DNA of 64,000 bases from Lacrimispora indolis DSM 755. Its GTDB lineage: Bacteria; Bacillota; Clostridia; Lachnospirales; Lachnospiraceae. The notes under the pieces are model-generated. The model searched no databases and was not told the origin of the DNA. It worked only from the letters and a program-made list of their open reading frames with translations. Below, piece by piece: positions 15,688 to 25,517 of this stretch. The DNA is taken from assembly GCF_000526995.1 (NCBI RefSeq), contig NZ_AZUI01000001.1:2170001-2234000 (forward strand), written 5' to 3'. A program made the position numbers and the translations under genes. The stretch's first letter is position 1, and every line of letters starts with the position of its first letter.

Positions 15688-17547
15688 ATGAATTTACTGA
15701 CCATTGAACATTTAACAAAATCATATACGGAGCGTCTGCTTTTTGATGATACCAGCTTCAGCATCAATGAGGGGGAGAAAATCGGCCTGATCGGCATTAA
15801 CGGGACCGGCAAGTCCACACTGCTCCGGATCGTGGCAGGTCTTGAGGTGCCGGACCAGGGGACCGTGGTAAAGGGAAGGAATTTAGATATCCGCTTTCTG
15901 TCCCAGAACCCAAGGTTTCATGAAGGGGATACCATATTGGAAAGCATTGTCAGGGACAATGAGGGGCATGAGCATGTATGGGATTTAGAAAGCCAGGCAA
16001 AGTCCATGCTCACCAGGCTCGGATTTTCGGACTTTGATTCCAGGGTGGAAACCCTGTCCGGAGGGCAGAGAAAAAGGGTGGCATTAGTCAGTGTCCTTCT
16101 TGGGACCACAGATTTACTGATTCTTGATGAGCCTACCAACCATTTGGACAGCAGCATGGCAGACTGGCTGGAGGATTATCTGCGGCGCTTTAAAGGTGCA
16201 CTTTTGATGGTGACCCATGACCGGTATTTTTTAGACAGCGTAACCAACCGGATCGTGGAGCTTGATAAGGGAAAGCTTTACAGCTATCAGGAAAACAAGG
16301 TGAATGGCGGCGGAGGCGAGAGAGAGAGCACCCTGGGATGTTATGGTGTATATTTAAAGCTGAAAGCAGAGCGCATGGATATGGAGGCGGCCACAGAGCG
16401 GAAGCGTCAGTCCATTCTTAAGGTGGAGCTGGAATGGATGCAGCGGGGAGCAAGGGCGCGTTCCACTAAGCAGAAGGCCCATATTCAGCGTTATGAGGCT
16501 CTTCGTGACCAAAAGGGGCTTCAGACAGATCAGAACGTGGAGCTGGATTCCGTAGCAAGCCGTCTGGGACGGACTACTGTGGAGCTTAATGAGATCTCCA
16601 AGGCCTATGGGGAAAAGGTGCTGATGAAGGATTTTAACTATATTTTCCTTAAAAACGACCGCATCGGCATCATAGGGCCAAATGGAAGCGGAAAATCCAC
16701 CTTGATGAAAATCATAGCAGGCTGGCTGGAACCTGACTCAGGAACAGTTACCATAGGTCAGACCGTGAAAATGGGGTACTTTTCCCAGGAAAGCGAGGAC
16801 ATGGATGAGAGCGTAAAGGTCATTGACTACATTCGGAACGTGGCGGAATATGTGAAGACAAAGGATGGCAGCATCAGCGCTTCCCAGATGCTGGAACGCT
16901 TTCTGTTTCCGTCAAGTGTCCAGTACACCAACGTGGGCAAGCTGTCCGGCGGGGAGAAAAGACGGCTTTATCTGCTTCGGATCCTGATGGAAGCACCTAA
17001 TGTGCTTTTGCTTGACGAGCCCACCAATGATCTGGATATCCAGACCTTGACGATTTTAGAGGACTACCTTGACAGCTTTCAGGGAATCGTTGTTACGGTT
17101 TCCCATGACCGCTATTTTCTGGACCGTGTGGTGCGCCGGATCTTTGCCTTTGAAGGCCAGGGTCAGGTGATCCAGTATGAGGGCGGTTTTACCGATTATC
17201 AGGTGGCTTTCCAGGAGAAATATCCTCAGGGCCTTCCAGGCCAGGATGAGGGTCCTGCAAAAAATGCGGAAGCTCCGGAGAAAAAGAATAAGGAAAAGCC
17301 AAAAGGGGAGAGGAAGCTTAAATTCTCCTTTAAAGAACAACGGGAATGGGATACCATTGAAGAGGATATTGCGGCTTTGGAAGCTAAAATTGAGAACCTG
17401 GAAAAGCAGATGGGAGAAGCAGCCAGCGACTATGGCAGGCTGAATGCCCTGATGGAAGAAAAGACAGAGCAGGAAGGACTGCTGGAAGAGAAGATGGAGC
17501 GGTGGATGTATTTAAACGATCTGGCAGAGCAGATTGAAAATCAGTAA
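15688..17547 (+). CDS. ABC-F family ATPase, Uup-like with C-terminal coiled coil
   Basis: The 619-residue soluble protein has two complete ATP-binding domains: GINGTGKST (about 37-45), LSGGQRKRV and LLILDEPTNHLD; then GPNGSGKST (about 335), LSGGEKRRL and VLLLDEPTNDLD, both with SHDRYFLD switches. A Lys/Glu-rich tail from about residue 540 (KKNKEKPKGERK, then long Glu/Leu heptads) forms the coiled-coil domain typical of Uup. Members act on the ribosome or on branched DNA; Uup affects transposon excision in E. coli. All catalytic motifs are intact, unlike the ABC-F at 4217. Confidence 0.88.
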   Translation: MNLLTIEHLTKSYTERLLFDDTSFSINEGEKIGLIGINGTGKSTLLRIVAGLEVPDQGTVVKGRNLDIRFLSQNPRFHEGDTILESIVRDNEGHEHVWDLESQAKSMLTRLGFSDFDSRVETLSGGQRKRVALVSVLLGTTDLLILDEPTNHLDSSMADWLEDYLRRFKGALLMVTHDRYFLDSVTNRIVELDKGKLYSYQENKVNGGGGERESTLGCYGVYLKLKAERMDMEAATERKRQSILKVELEWMQRGARARSTKQKAHIQRYEALRDQKGLQTDQNVELDSVASRLGRTTVELNEISKAYGEKVLMKDFNYIFLKNDRIGIIGPNGSGKSTLMKIIAGWLEPDSGTVTIGQTVKMGYFSQESEDMDESVKVIDYIRNVAEYVKTKDGSISASQMLERFLFPSSVQYTNVGKLSGGEKRRLYLLRILMEAPNVLLLDEPTNDLDIQTLTILEDYLDSFQGIVVTVSHDRYFLDRVVRRIFAFEGQGQVIQYEGGFTDYQVAFQEKYPQGLPGQDEGPAKNAEAPEKKNKEKPKGERKLKFSFKEQREWDTIEEDIAALEAKIENLEKQMGEAASDYGRLNALMEEKTEQEGLLEEKMERWMYLNDLAEQIENQ

Positions 17548-17601
17548 AAACAAGCAGGAACTGTCCCGGAATCAGACCAAGAGACGGAGGAGATAAGTGA
17601 T

Positions 17602-19437
17602 ATGGAACAGTACAAGATTGCAAAGCATGAGATGGAGGCATATCCTTTGGGGCTTACAAAAGTATCCGGAGGGATCCGCCTGTGTGTGGCTGCGGAAGGG
17701 AAGGAATGCAGGGTCCATATTTATAAGACCGGAGCAAAAGAACCGGTCCAGACCCTGTCTTTTCCGTCAGAGTGCAGAAAGGGCGATGTATGGAATATGA
17801 CCATTCTGGGAGAGGATTTTAATGATCTGGAATACTGCTTTGAAATCGATGGAAAACTGTTTTCAGATCCTTACGGGAAACACTTTACCGGACGGGAGAC
17901 CTGGGGAGATCTTGAACATGCTTCTGCCCTTTTAAGGTCACCCATGGAGTTTGCTGATTTTGACTGGGAAGGGGATAAGCTCCCTCAGATTCCATATGAG
18001 GAAACCATCATATACAGGCTTCATAACCGTGGGTTTACAAAGCATGCCTCTTCTAAGGTAAAGCATAGAGGAACCTTTGATGCCATAGGAGAGAAGATTC
18101 CTTATTTAAAAGAATTAGGTGTGACAGCTGTTGAACTGATGCCGGTGAATGAATTTTCCGAGGTCATTATGCCCGAATATGTGCATGGAGACCCCTCCGG
18201 TGTGGATAAACCCACAGGAAAATTAAATTATTGGGGATATACCTCAGGCTATTATTTTGCTCCCAAGGCTTCCTATGCATGGGGAAAGGACCCTGCCCTG
18301 GAGTTTAAAAGCCTTGTGAAGGCCCTCCATAGAGAAGGTCTGGAATTGATTGTGGAGCTTTTTTTTACAGGTAAGGAACCGCCCTCTTTTGTTCTTGATG
18401 CGGTCCGTTTCTGGGCTGATGAGTTCCATGTGGATGGGATCCATCTGGTGGGGACCCTGCCCCTGGACCTCCTTGGAAGAGATCCTTATTTAAGCAGGAT
18501 CAAACTGTTTGCGGTCTCCTGGGAGCCGGTCTCAAAGGGAGAAATCAAACATTTAGGAGAATATAACGACGGTTTTCTCATAGACATGCGCCGGGTATTA
18601 AAGGGGGATGAGGAACAGATGAAAAACCTTGCCCTCCGGACCAGGAGAAATCCGCCGGAATACGGGACCATCAATTATATGGCCAATACCAACGGCTTTT
18701 CCATGATGGATATGGTATCTTATGATACCAGGCATAATGAGAAAAACGGAGAAAACAATCAGGATGGCAGTCCCTACAATTATTCCTGGAACTGCGGGGT
18801 GGAAGGACCTACCAAGCGGAAGAAGGTGATGGAGCTTCGGAAAAAGCAGCTTCGCAACGCATTCCTTCTTTTACTTTTAAGCCAGGGAACTCCTCTTATT
18901 ATGGCGGGAGACGAATTCGGCAATTCCCAGTCAGGTAATAATAATGCCTATTGCCAGGATAACGAAGTGTCGTGGCTTAATTGGAATCTGGTCAGGACCA
19001 ACCAGGATATTCTGGAGTTTGTAAAGGCTGTTATCGCTTTCCGAAAGGCTCATCCGGTGTTCCATATGCCTAAGGAGCCAAGGATCATGGATTATCTGGC
19101 CTGCGGTCTTCCTGATGTTTCCTATCACGGAGTAAAGGCATGGTGTCCGGAATTTGATAATTACCGGCGCCAGCTTGGAGTCTTTTACTGCGGGGAATAT
19201 GGAAAAAGACCGGATGGAACCTATGACAACAACTTTTATGTGGCTTATAACATGCACTGGGAACCCCACGAATTTGATCTTCCCAACCTGCCTAAAAAGG
19301 AGCGGTGGCATGTAGCCTTTCATACGGATCGGGCAGATGCAAACGGAATGTACCCGGAAGGAAAGGAGCCTGTGGCTGAAGGCAAGAGTTTTCTGGTTCC
19401 GCCCAGATCCATTGTGGTGCTGATGGGGAAAAAATGA
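17602..19437 (+). CDS. GlgX/isoamylase-like GH13 protein lacking catalytic residues
   Basis: The 611-residue protein has an N-terminal CBM48-type domain (about 1-120) and a GH13 barrel, with order and landmarks of glycogen-debranching enzymes (VTAVELMPVNEF, YWGYTSGYYFAPKASY, MAGDEFGNSQSGNNN). The three catalytic positions appear changed: the nucleophile motif GFRFD reads GIHLV, the acid/base motif AEPWD reads AVSWE, and the third Asp motif TAHDGF reads ANTNGF. Substrate-contact regions such as RHNEKNGENNQDG are kept. I infer a carbohydrate-binding pseudoenzyme, possibly acting in glycogen metabolism as a scaffold or regulator. AGACGGAGGAG precedes the ATG. No other glycogen genes are adjacent. 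Confidence 0.8.
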   Translation: MEQYKIAKHEMEAYPLGLTKVSGGIRLCVAAEGKECRVHIYKTGAKEPVQTLSFPSECRKGDVWNMTILGEDFNDLEYCFEIDGKLFSDPYGKHFTGRETWGDLEHASALLRSPMEFADFDWEGDKLPQIPYEETIIYRLHNRGFTKHASSKVKHRGTFDAIGEKIPYLKELGVTAVELMPVNEFSEVIMPEYVHGDPSGVDKPTGKLNYWGYTSGYYFAPKASYAWGKDPALEFKSLVKALHREGLELIVELFFTGKEPPSFVLDAVRFWADEFHVDGIHLVGTLPLDLLGRDPYLSRIKLFAVSWEPVSKGEIKHLGEYNDGFLIDMRRVLKGDEEQMKNLALRTRRNPPEYGTINYMANTNGFSMMDMVSYDTRHNEKNGENNQDGSPYNYSWNCGVEGPTKRKKVMELRKKQLRNAFLLLLLSQGTPLIMAGDEFGNSQSGNNNAYCQDNEVSWLNWNLVRTNQDILEFVKAVIAFRKAHPVFHMPKEPRIMDYLACGLPDVSYHGVKAWCPEFDNYRRQLGVFYCGEYGKRPDGTYDNNFYVAYNMHWEPHEFDLPNLPKKERWHVAFHTDRADANGMYPEGKEPVAEGKSFLVPPRSIVVLMGKK

Positions 19438-19479
19438 CCGGTGTTAAAAGAAAATTATATATGGTTATGATGTGTTTGA

Positions 19480-19510
19480 GGGCAATCAATCCGGATTGCC
19501 CTTATTTTTT
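19480..19510 (+). terminator. Terminator after the GlgX-like gene
   Basis: GGGCAATC pairs with GATTGCCC around a short loop, followed by TTATTTTTT. Confidence 0.85.
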
Positions 19511-19716
19511 ATGGTTTTATCAACTTTGAATCAATGATACAAAATATTTGGACAGCAATTGGTTGTATTTATTAATTTTCATATTGTATATGAGCACATT
19601 TTTGTTTTATTTTAAATAACAAATTTAGGTACCAATTAAAATGGAAAAATAGTGCCTGATTAATTATAATAATTACAGGGAATCAGTGATATATTGCATA
19701 AAAAAGAGGTGGGACA

Positions 19717-21789
19717 ATGCAAATTATTGAAAAGCGCGCGTTCAATTTGCTGCAGTATTTGCTGAATGACAGGAATTTTTCCGTAAGCAAGGCCATGGAT
19801 CTGCTGGGGTGTTCAAAAAGGCAGATTGAATATGATGTAAGCAAAATCAATGAACTGCTGAAAGAAAATGAGATTGAATTGATCAGACTGTCAAAAGGCA
19901 AGTTTCTGATTAATAAGGAAACCATCAACAAAATATCCGGATTAAACCTGCCCCGGCAGAAATTTGCTGTTAATGGGGAAAACAAAATATGGATCATCTG
20001 TATCCAGATCTTTTGCACAAGGGAACCCCTGGGGCTGAATCATTTTATTATTAATCTGCAGTCAAGCAAGAATACCGTTTTAAATGATTTAAGAAAGATT
20101 GCAAAGATCGGCAGGCAGTATAAGGTGGAATTGAAATACTCAAGAAAATCGGGTTATTACTTTGAAGGGGAGCCGGTTAAGATCCGTTCTCTGGTATTGC
20201 TTGCAATTATTAACCTGAAGGACAATTTTTTATGTAAAAAGTTAATTTCACTGGCTGTTTCGGATCCTTCCTATGATGTGGTATTTGAGGAGACAAAAGC
20301 TAAGGCAGAGTCGTTGATTAAGGAATTTAATCTGCCGATCATGAAGGAATATCTGATCCAGGTGATATATTTTATCAGCTTGCTCCCTTATCACTGCCAA
20401 TCCATTACATACTTGCCTGTCCATATACATGAAACCACGTGGAATCAACTCCCCCTTTATGCAGCTGTAACAGCTTTTTATGAATCACTGACCTTTCATC
20501 TGCCCGAAGAAGAGGCTGACTATTTATTTGTCCTTTTGTTAAGCACGGTTTTAGGGGATAAAATGTATTTCCACCTTTACAACCAGGAGAGTGTGTTTTT
20601 GCAGGAGCTGTGCCAAAGTCTGATTAACCGGTTTGAAGTCATTACCGGAACTGTGGTACAAAAGAAGGCGGGCATATCGGAAAATATGCTGATGCATCTG
20701 CGTTTGGCCTATTTTCGGTTAAAGTACGGGATACCGGTGGTGAATCCGGCATTGAAGCAGGTTAAAAAAGAGTTTGGAGAGGTGTTTGACATATGCAGGC
20801 TCGTGCTAGAACCCTTTGGAGACTACTTAGACTGCTTCATTCCTGATGATGAGATTGCCTATATTGCTTTGCATTTCATGACGGTAATGGATCTTCCGGA
20901 TCAGGATAAGATCAGAAAAAGAGCCATTATCGTATGCCAGAACGGACTTGCAAGCTCTGTGATGATGAAAAACCAGTTAATAAAGATATTTCCTGAAATA
21001 CATTTCGCGGACACTTGTAATGCAGAAGAGTTTAAAGAGGTTCCCCCGGAAACCTATGATATGGTTTTTTCCACTACGGAAGGAATCGATGTGCCGGAAG
21101 AGAAGCATATGTTCGTATCCTCCCCCATCTTAACGGTAGAAGAACGGTTTATTATCAGTGAAGCGGTATATTCTTCTGTATTTGGAATCAAGTCAGAGGC
21201 CGGTATGACCGTACATTCAATCCTGGAAATTGTGGAAAAATACGCGGTGATCCATGACCGGAAGGGGTTAAGCGGTGACTTAAAGGACCTTCTGCAAAAA
21301 CAATATAAAAAAGAAAAAGTCGGAAAGGAAGGATTACCTGTGATAAAAGACCTTCTTACGAAGGAAACCATACAATTTGCTTCCAGTGTAAACAGTTGGG
21401 AGGAAGCAATCTGGCTGGGGGCAAAGCCTTTATTGGAGAATGGTTCCATAACAAAAGATTACATCAATGCAATGATCGGCAATGTGAAGGGCTTTGGTCC
21501 CTATATCGTAATATGTCCCTATGTAGCGATCCCTCATGCTCAGAATCAGGCAGGGGTCCATAAGCTGGGAATGAGTTTTTTAAAGCTGGAAAAAGAGGTC
21601 TGCGTGCTGGATAATCCCCAGAAGCCGGTGAAGGTCTTCATTACCCTGGCGGCCATTGATAATCACACACATTTAAGAGCCCTTGCCCAATTATCTAATA
21701 TTTTGACCAATGAAGATACCAGGGAACAATTATTAGCCTGCAGTTCCGTAGAGGATGTGATGGAACTGATCGATATGGAAGAAGAATAA
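19717..21789 (+). CDS. BglG/MtlR-type PTS-regulated transcriptional activator with EIIB and EIIA domains
   Basis: The 690-residue regulator has an N-terminal helix-turn-helix (AMDLLGCSKRQIEYDVSKIN, about 23-42), a second HTH-like region, two PRD modules (about 180-400) and an EIIB-like domain with the phosphocysteine in IIVCQNGLASSVMM. It ends in an EIIA domain of the mannitol/fructose/ascorbate class with active His in YVAIPHAQNQ (about residue 605). It precedes an ascorbate-type EIIB and EIIC that lack a separate EIIA gene, so its EIIA domain may both sense and supply phosphate. It likely activates the downstream operon when the PTS sugar is present. The 19511-19716 gap is AT-rich promoter DNA. 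Confidence 0.88.
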   Translation: MQIIEKRAFNLLQYLLNDRNFSVSKAMDLLGCSKRQIEYDVSKINELLKENEIELIRLSKGKFLINKETINKISGLNLPRQKFAVNGENKIWIICIQIFCTREPLGLNHFIINLQSSKNTVLNDLRKIAKIGRQYKVELKYSRKSGYYFEGEPVKIRSLVLLAIINLKDNFLCKKLISLAVSDPSYDVVFEETKAKAESLIKEFNLPIMKEYLIQVIYFISLLPYHCQSITYLPVHIHETTWNQLPLYAAVTAFYESLTFHLPEEEADYLFVLLLSTVLGDKMYFHLYNQESVFLQELCQSLINRFEVITGTVVQKKAGISENMLMHLRLAYFRLKYGIPVVNPALKQVKKEFGEVFDICRLVLEPFGDYLDCFIPDDEIAYIALHFMTVMDLPDQDKIRKRAIIVCQNGLASSVMMKNQLIKIFPEIHFADTCNAEEFKEVPPETYDMVFSTTEGIDVPEEKHMFVSSPILTVEERFIISEAVYSSVFGIKSEAGMTVHSILEIVEKYAVIHDRKGLSGDLKDLLQKQYKKEKVGKEGLPVIKDLLTKETIQFASSVNSWEEAIWLGAKPLLENGSITKDYINAMIGNVKGFGPYIVICPYVAIPHAQNQAGVHKLGMSFLKLEKEVCVLDNPQKPVKVFITLAAIDNHTHLRALAQLSNILTNEDTREQLLACSSVEDVMELIDMEEE

Positions 21790-21809
21790 AAAAGTCAGGA
21801 GGAAGTCAT

Positions 21810-22091
21810 ATGAAGATATTGGCGGTGTGCGGTTCAGGACTTGGAAGCAGCTTTATGGTGGAGATGAATATTAAAAATGTTTTAAAGGAGATCGGGGCAG
21901 CAGGGATCGAGGTGGATCACAGTGATTTGGGAGGTGCCGCGCCGGGAGCAGCGGACATCTTTATTGCCGGAAGAGATATTGCAATGGGGATGACCCATTT
22001 AAAAGGAGTGGTGGAGCTGGAAAACCTGCTGGATAAAAAAGAACTGAAGGAAAAATTGGAAGAGGCGTTAAAGAAACGGAATGTAATCTGA
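21810..22091 (+). CDS. PTS EIIB component, ascorbate (UlaB/SgaB) type
   Basis: The 93-residue cytoplasmic phosphocarrier has its active cysteine in the P-loop AVCGSGLGSSFM (residue 7). It then has the conserved DHSDLGGAAPGAADIFIAGRD core and a Lys/Glu-rich C-terminal helix. It takes phosphate from an EIIA and passes it to the sugar bound by the EIIC encoded 23 bases downstream. An AGGAGG site precedes the ATG. Confidence 0.9.
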   Translation: MKILAVCGSGLGSSFMVEMNIKNVLKEIGAAGIEVDHSDLGGAAPGAADIFIAGRDIAMGMTHLKGVVELENLLDKKELKEKLEEALKKRNVI

Positions 22092-22114
22092 TTGCGCATA
22101 GAGAGGAGAAAACC

Positions 22115-23464
22115 ATGGCTGTTTTAAAAATCATACAGGAAATTCTTTCAACCCCTGCAGTGTTAGTGGCATTAATTGCATTCATTGGTTTGCTGCTGCA
22201 AAAGAAACCGGCGGCAGATACCATCAGGGGAACCATAAAATCATTTCTCGGTTTTATCGTGTTATCGGCGGGAGCAGATGTGATCGTCGCATCCTTGGCT
22301 CCCTTTGGAGGAATGTTTCAGGAGGCATTTCATACGGCAGGGGTTGTGCCCAATAACGAGGCCATTATAGCGGTGGCGTTAAAGGAGTACGGCCAGGTCA
22401 CTGCCCTGATTATGTTTTTCGGAATGTTTGCCAACATTATCATTGCCCGTATTACCAGGTTTAAATATGTATTCCTTACAGGGCACCATACCCTTTACAT
22501 GGCTTGTATGATCGGCGTTATCTTAATTACCATCGGCATGTCTACGGCTATGACCGTAGTGGTGGGCGCGGTTGCCCTTGGAATTGTGATGGTGTTGTTC
22601 CCTGCCCTGGCGCAGCCGACCATGAAAAAGATAACCAAAACCGATGATGTGGCCTTTGGCCATTTCAGCACAATCGGATATTGGTCTTCTGCAATGATCG
22701 GTAAATTAGTGGGGAAAAATTCAAAGTCAACAGAGGAGATTGAATTCCCCAAATCCCTTGCATTTTTAAGGGACAGTTCCGTTTCCATTTCCCTGACAAT
22801 GGTTCTTTTCTATGTGATTCTTGCACTCTTTTGCGGACCGGACTACATAAAGGAAAACTGGTCAGACGGAAAGAATTATATGATGTTTTCCATTACAAAG
22901 GGAATTCAGTTTGCGGCAGGTGTGGTGATTATATTACAGGGAGTCCGCCTGATCCTTGCAGAAATCGTGCCGGCCTTTAAAGGCATCTCAGAAAAACTGA
23001 TTCCCAATGCAAAGCCGGCACTGGACTGCCCGATCGTTTATACCTTTGCGCCAAATGCCGTGTTGATTGGTTTCTTTTCCAGTTTTGCAGGCGGGATCGT
23101 GGGTATGGCAATTCTGGTTCTCACCGGCGGAATCATCATATTGCCGGGAGTTGTGCCTCATTTCTTCTGCGGCGCCACGGCGGGAGTCTTCGGCAATGCC
23201 AACGGAGGGGTAAAAGGAGCTGTATTCGGTTCCTTTATAAACGGTTTGATGCTGACCTTTGCACCGCTTTTATTAATGCCTCTCCTGGGCGATCTGGGTT
23301 ACCAGGGAACAACCTTCTCTGATCTGGATTTTATAGCTTCCGGATTCTTAATGGGAAAGGCAGGACAATTAGGGCCTATGGCAGCTACCATATTCGTATT
23401 TGGAGTGCTGGCAGTCATGATTGCTGTCTCAGTTGTAAAGCCTGACAAGAAAGATCCGAAATAG
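22115..23464 (+). CDS. PTS EIIC component, ascorbate (UlaA/SgaT) type
   Basis: This 449-residue integral membrane protein resembles UlaA, the L-ascorbate PTS channel, with about eleven hydrophobic segments. Recognisable stretches are NNEAIIAVALKEYG, LTGHHTLYMACM, DVAFGHFSTIGYWSSAMIGK and the C-terminal GNANGGVKGAVFGSFING. Ascorbate is the best-known substrate, but this family also serves other sugars in Clostridia. The split transketolase that follows, instead of ula decarboxylase and epimerase genes, hints at a pentose or pentitol route. Confidence 0.88.
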   Translation: MAVLKIIQEILSTPAVLVALIAFIGLLLQKKPAADTIRGTIKSFLGFIVLSAGADVIVASLAPFGGMFQEAFHTAGVVPNNEAIIAVALKEYGQVTALIMFFGMFANIIIARITRFKYVFLTGHHTLYMACMIGVILITIGMSTAMTVVVGAVALGIVMVLFPALAQPTMKKITKTDDVAFGHFSTIGYWSSAMIGKLVGKNSKSTEEIEFPKSLAFLRDSSVSISLTMVLFYVILALFCGPDYIKENWSDGKNYMMFSITKGIQFAAGVVIILQGVRLILAEIVPAFKGISEKLIPNAKPALDCPIVYTFAPNAVLIGFFSSFAGGIVGMAILVLTGGIIILPGVVPHFFCGATAGVFGNANGGVKGAVFGSFINGLMLTFAPLLLMPLLGDLGYQGTTFSDLDFIASGFLMGKAGQLGPMAATIFVFGVLAVMIAVSVVKPDKKDPK

Positions 23465-23572
23465 TGATACATAAGGTAGGCTGTAATGCCTGAGGATCTG
23501 TTCAGGCATTGCAGCATTTCTTTCACCAATAGACAGAGCGTATTGTCAGATCGTTTAGAAAGAGGGATCGGG

Positions 23573-24412
23573 ATGGAATATGAGGAGCTGAAATTAACAG
23601 CCAATGATATACGCAAAGGAATCATAGATGCCGTATATCATGCTGGCTGCGGGCATCCGGGTGGGTCTTTATCCGCAGCAGAAATACTGACCTGCTTATT
23701 TTTTAAAGAATTGAATATTGATGAAAATGATCCGGGAAAAGAAGACCGTGACCGGTTTGTCTTATCAAAGGGTCATGTAACACCGGGATATTATGCGGCT
23801 TTGGCCCGGCGGGGCTTTTTCCCTGCGGCCGAACTGTCGACTTTCCGGAAAATAGGTTCCAGGCTGCAGGGGCATCCGGATATGAAGAAAACACCTGGTG
23901 TGGATATGTCCAGCGGCTCCCTGGGACAGGGAGTCTCAGTTGCAGCGGGAATGGCATTGTCAGGAAAGCTTTCTTCGAAAGACTACCGTGTTTATGCTTT
24001 GGCAGGAGACGGGGAAATACAGGAAGGGCAGGTATGGGAAGCTGCCATGTTTGCAGCCCACAGGAAATTAGACAATCTGACAGTGATCGTGGATAATAAC
24101 AATCTTCAGATTGACGGTACCGTTGAAGAAATCTGCTCTCCTTATCCTATTGATAAGAAGTTTGAGGCCTTTGGCTTTCATGCCATCACTGTTGATGGCC
24201 ATAGCTTTGAGGAGCTGGAAAGGGCTCTCTTGACGGCCAGGGAGACAAAAGGAAAACCAACGGTGATTATTGCAAAAACAGTAAAAGGGAAAGGGATCTC
24301 ATTTATGGAAAATAATCTGTCATGGCACAGCGGTGCACTGAATGAGGAGCAGTATCAGCTTGCCATGGGAGAACTGGAAAGGGAAAGGAAACTTTTATGT
24401 CAGAGATCATAA
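23573..24412 (+). CDS. Transketolase N-terminal subunit (TPP-binding half)
   Basis: The 279-residue product corresponds to the thiamine-diphosphate/Mg-binding half of transketolase. It has GCGHPGGSLSAAEIL (about 25-39), SKGHVTPGYYAAL, GSLGQGVSVAAGMAL, and the TPP motif GDGEIQEGQVWEA with the NNNLQIDG partner. The start at 23573 follows AGAGGG and matches the usual MEYEEL-like beginning; the longer frame to 23486 is unlikely. The C-terminal half is encoded by the next gene, overlapping by 16 bases. Together they form an alpha2beta2-type enzyme that transfers two-carbon units between sugar phosphates, probably processing the sugar imported by the PTS above. Confidence 0.9.
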   Translation: MEYEELKLTANDIRKGIIDAVYHAGCGHPGGSLSAAEILTCLFFKELNIDENDPGKEDRDRFVLSKGHVTPGYYAALARRGFFPAAELSTFRKIGSRLQGHPDMKKTPGVDMSSGSLGQGVSVAAGMALSGKLSSKDYRVYALAGDGEIQEGQVWEAAMFAAHRKLDNLTVIVDNNNLQIDGTVEEICSPYPIDKKFEAFGFHAITVDGHSFEELERALLTARETKGKPTVIIAKTVKGKGISFMENNLSWHSGALNEEQYQLAMGELERERKLLCQRS

Positions 24413-25341
24413 AAAAAGCGGCCAGGGACAGCTATGGAGAAGCGCTGGCAGATTTAGGCCGTATCCATGAAGATTTATATGTATTGGACGCAGATCTGGC
24501 TTCGGCCACAAAGACCGCTCTTTTTAAAAAGGCTTTTCCAGACAGGCATATTGACTGCGGGATTGCGGAGTGCAATATGATGGGAGTTGCGGCAGGATTG
24601 TCCTTAACCGGTAAAATTCCCTTTGCCAGTTCCTTTGCCATGTTTGCGGCAGGCCGTGCTTTTGAGCAGATACGCAATTCCATTGGATACCCTGGACTGA
24701 ATGTAAAAATAGGAGCCACTCACGGCGGGATATCCGTTGGAGAGGATGGGGCCACTCATCAGTGCAATGAGGATTTTGCACTGATGAGAGCTATACCTGG
24801 AATGGTTGTTTTATGTCCTTCTGATGATGTGGAAACAAAAGCGGCGGTAAAAGCAGCATATGAACGGAAAGGGCCTGTTTATTTAAGATTTGGAAGAGTC
24901 CCTGTTCCTTTCATTAATCAGAGGGAGGACTGTCATTTTGAAATTGGGAAAGGGGTAATTTTAAAGGAGGGGACGGATATTACTGTTATTGCAAATGGAA
25001 TTCTGGTAAATGAAGCGCTGGAGGCGGAGAAAATATTGGCGGAAAAAGGGCTTCAGGCACAAATCATAAATATCCACACCATTAAGCCTTTGGATAAGGA
25101 TCTGGTGATCCAGTCGGCAAAAAAGACGGGGAAAATAGTGGTGGTGGAGGAACATTCCATTATCGGCGGATTGGGAAGCGCAGTGTGTGATGCTCTGTCT
25201 GAAAATTATCCCGTCCCTGTTTTAAAAATAGGTGTCAATGATGTCTACGGAAGATCAGGCTCTGCAATGGAACTGCTAAGAGCTTATGAACTGGATTCAG
25301 AAAGCCTGGCAAGGCGTATTTTAGATTTTTATCATCGATGA
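24397..25341 (+). CDS. Transketolase C-terminal subunit
   Basis: The 314-residue product covers the pyrimidine-binding and C-terminal domains. It has the catalytic Glu region CGIAECNMMGVAAGLS, FASSFAMFAAGRAFEQIRN, GATHGGISVGEDGATHQ and the C-terminal VVEEHSIIGGLGSAV. Its ATG lies inside the end of the preceding subunit gene, so translation is coupled and equal amounts are expected. A bidirectional terminator follows. Confidence 0.9.
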   Translation: MSEIIKKAARDSYGEALADLGRIHEDLYVLDADLASATKTALFKKAFPDRHIDCGIAECNMMGVAAGLSLTGKIPFASSFAMFAAGRAFEQIRNSIGYPGLNVKIGATHGGISVGEDGATHQCNEDFALMRAIPGMVVLCPSDDVETKAAVKAAYERKGPVYLRFGRVPVPFINQREDCHFEIGKGVILKEGTDITVIANGILVNEALEAEKILAEKGLQAQIINIHTIKPLDKDLVIQSAKKTGKIVVVEEHSIIGGLGSAVCDALSENYPVPVLKIGVNDVYGRSGSAMELLRAYELDSESLARRILDFYHR

Positions 25342-25413
25342 TGGCGCTGCATTTTTTGCCAGGAGATTGGCTTTCATACTCATGATGTCACAGTATGTCA
25401 TACATAGACCATA

Positions 25414-25458
25414 AAAAATAGCATCCTTCTGCTTTTTAAAGAGTAGGATGCTATTTTT
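25414..25458 (+). terminator. Bidirectional terminator between transketolase and the HAAS gene
   Basis: AAAAATAGCATCCT (25414-25427) pairs perfectly with AGGATGCTATTTTT (25445-25458). A and T runs on both sides allow it to stop transcription from either strand. Confidence 0.88.
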
Positions 25459-25517
25459 GCTCATTTGTTGAGAACATCAGATTGTATATCTAATCGATCC
25501 TTCTGATTCGGTTAGTT

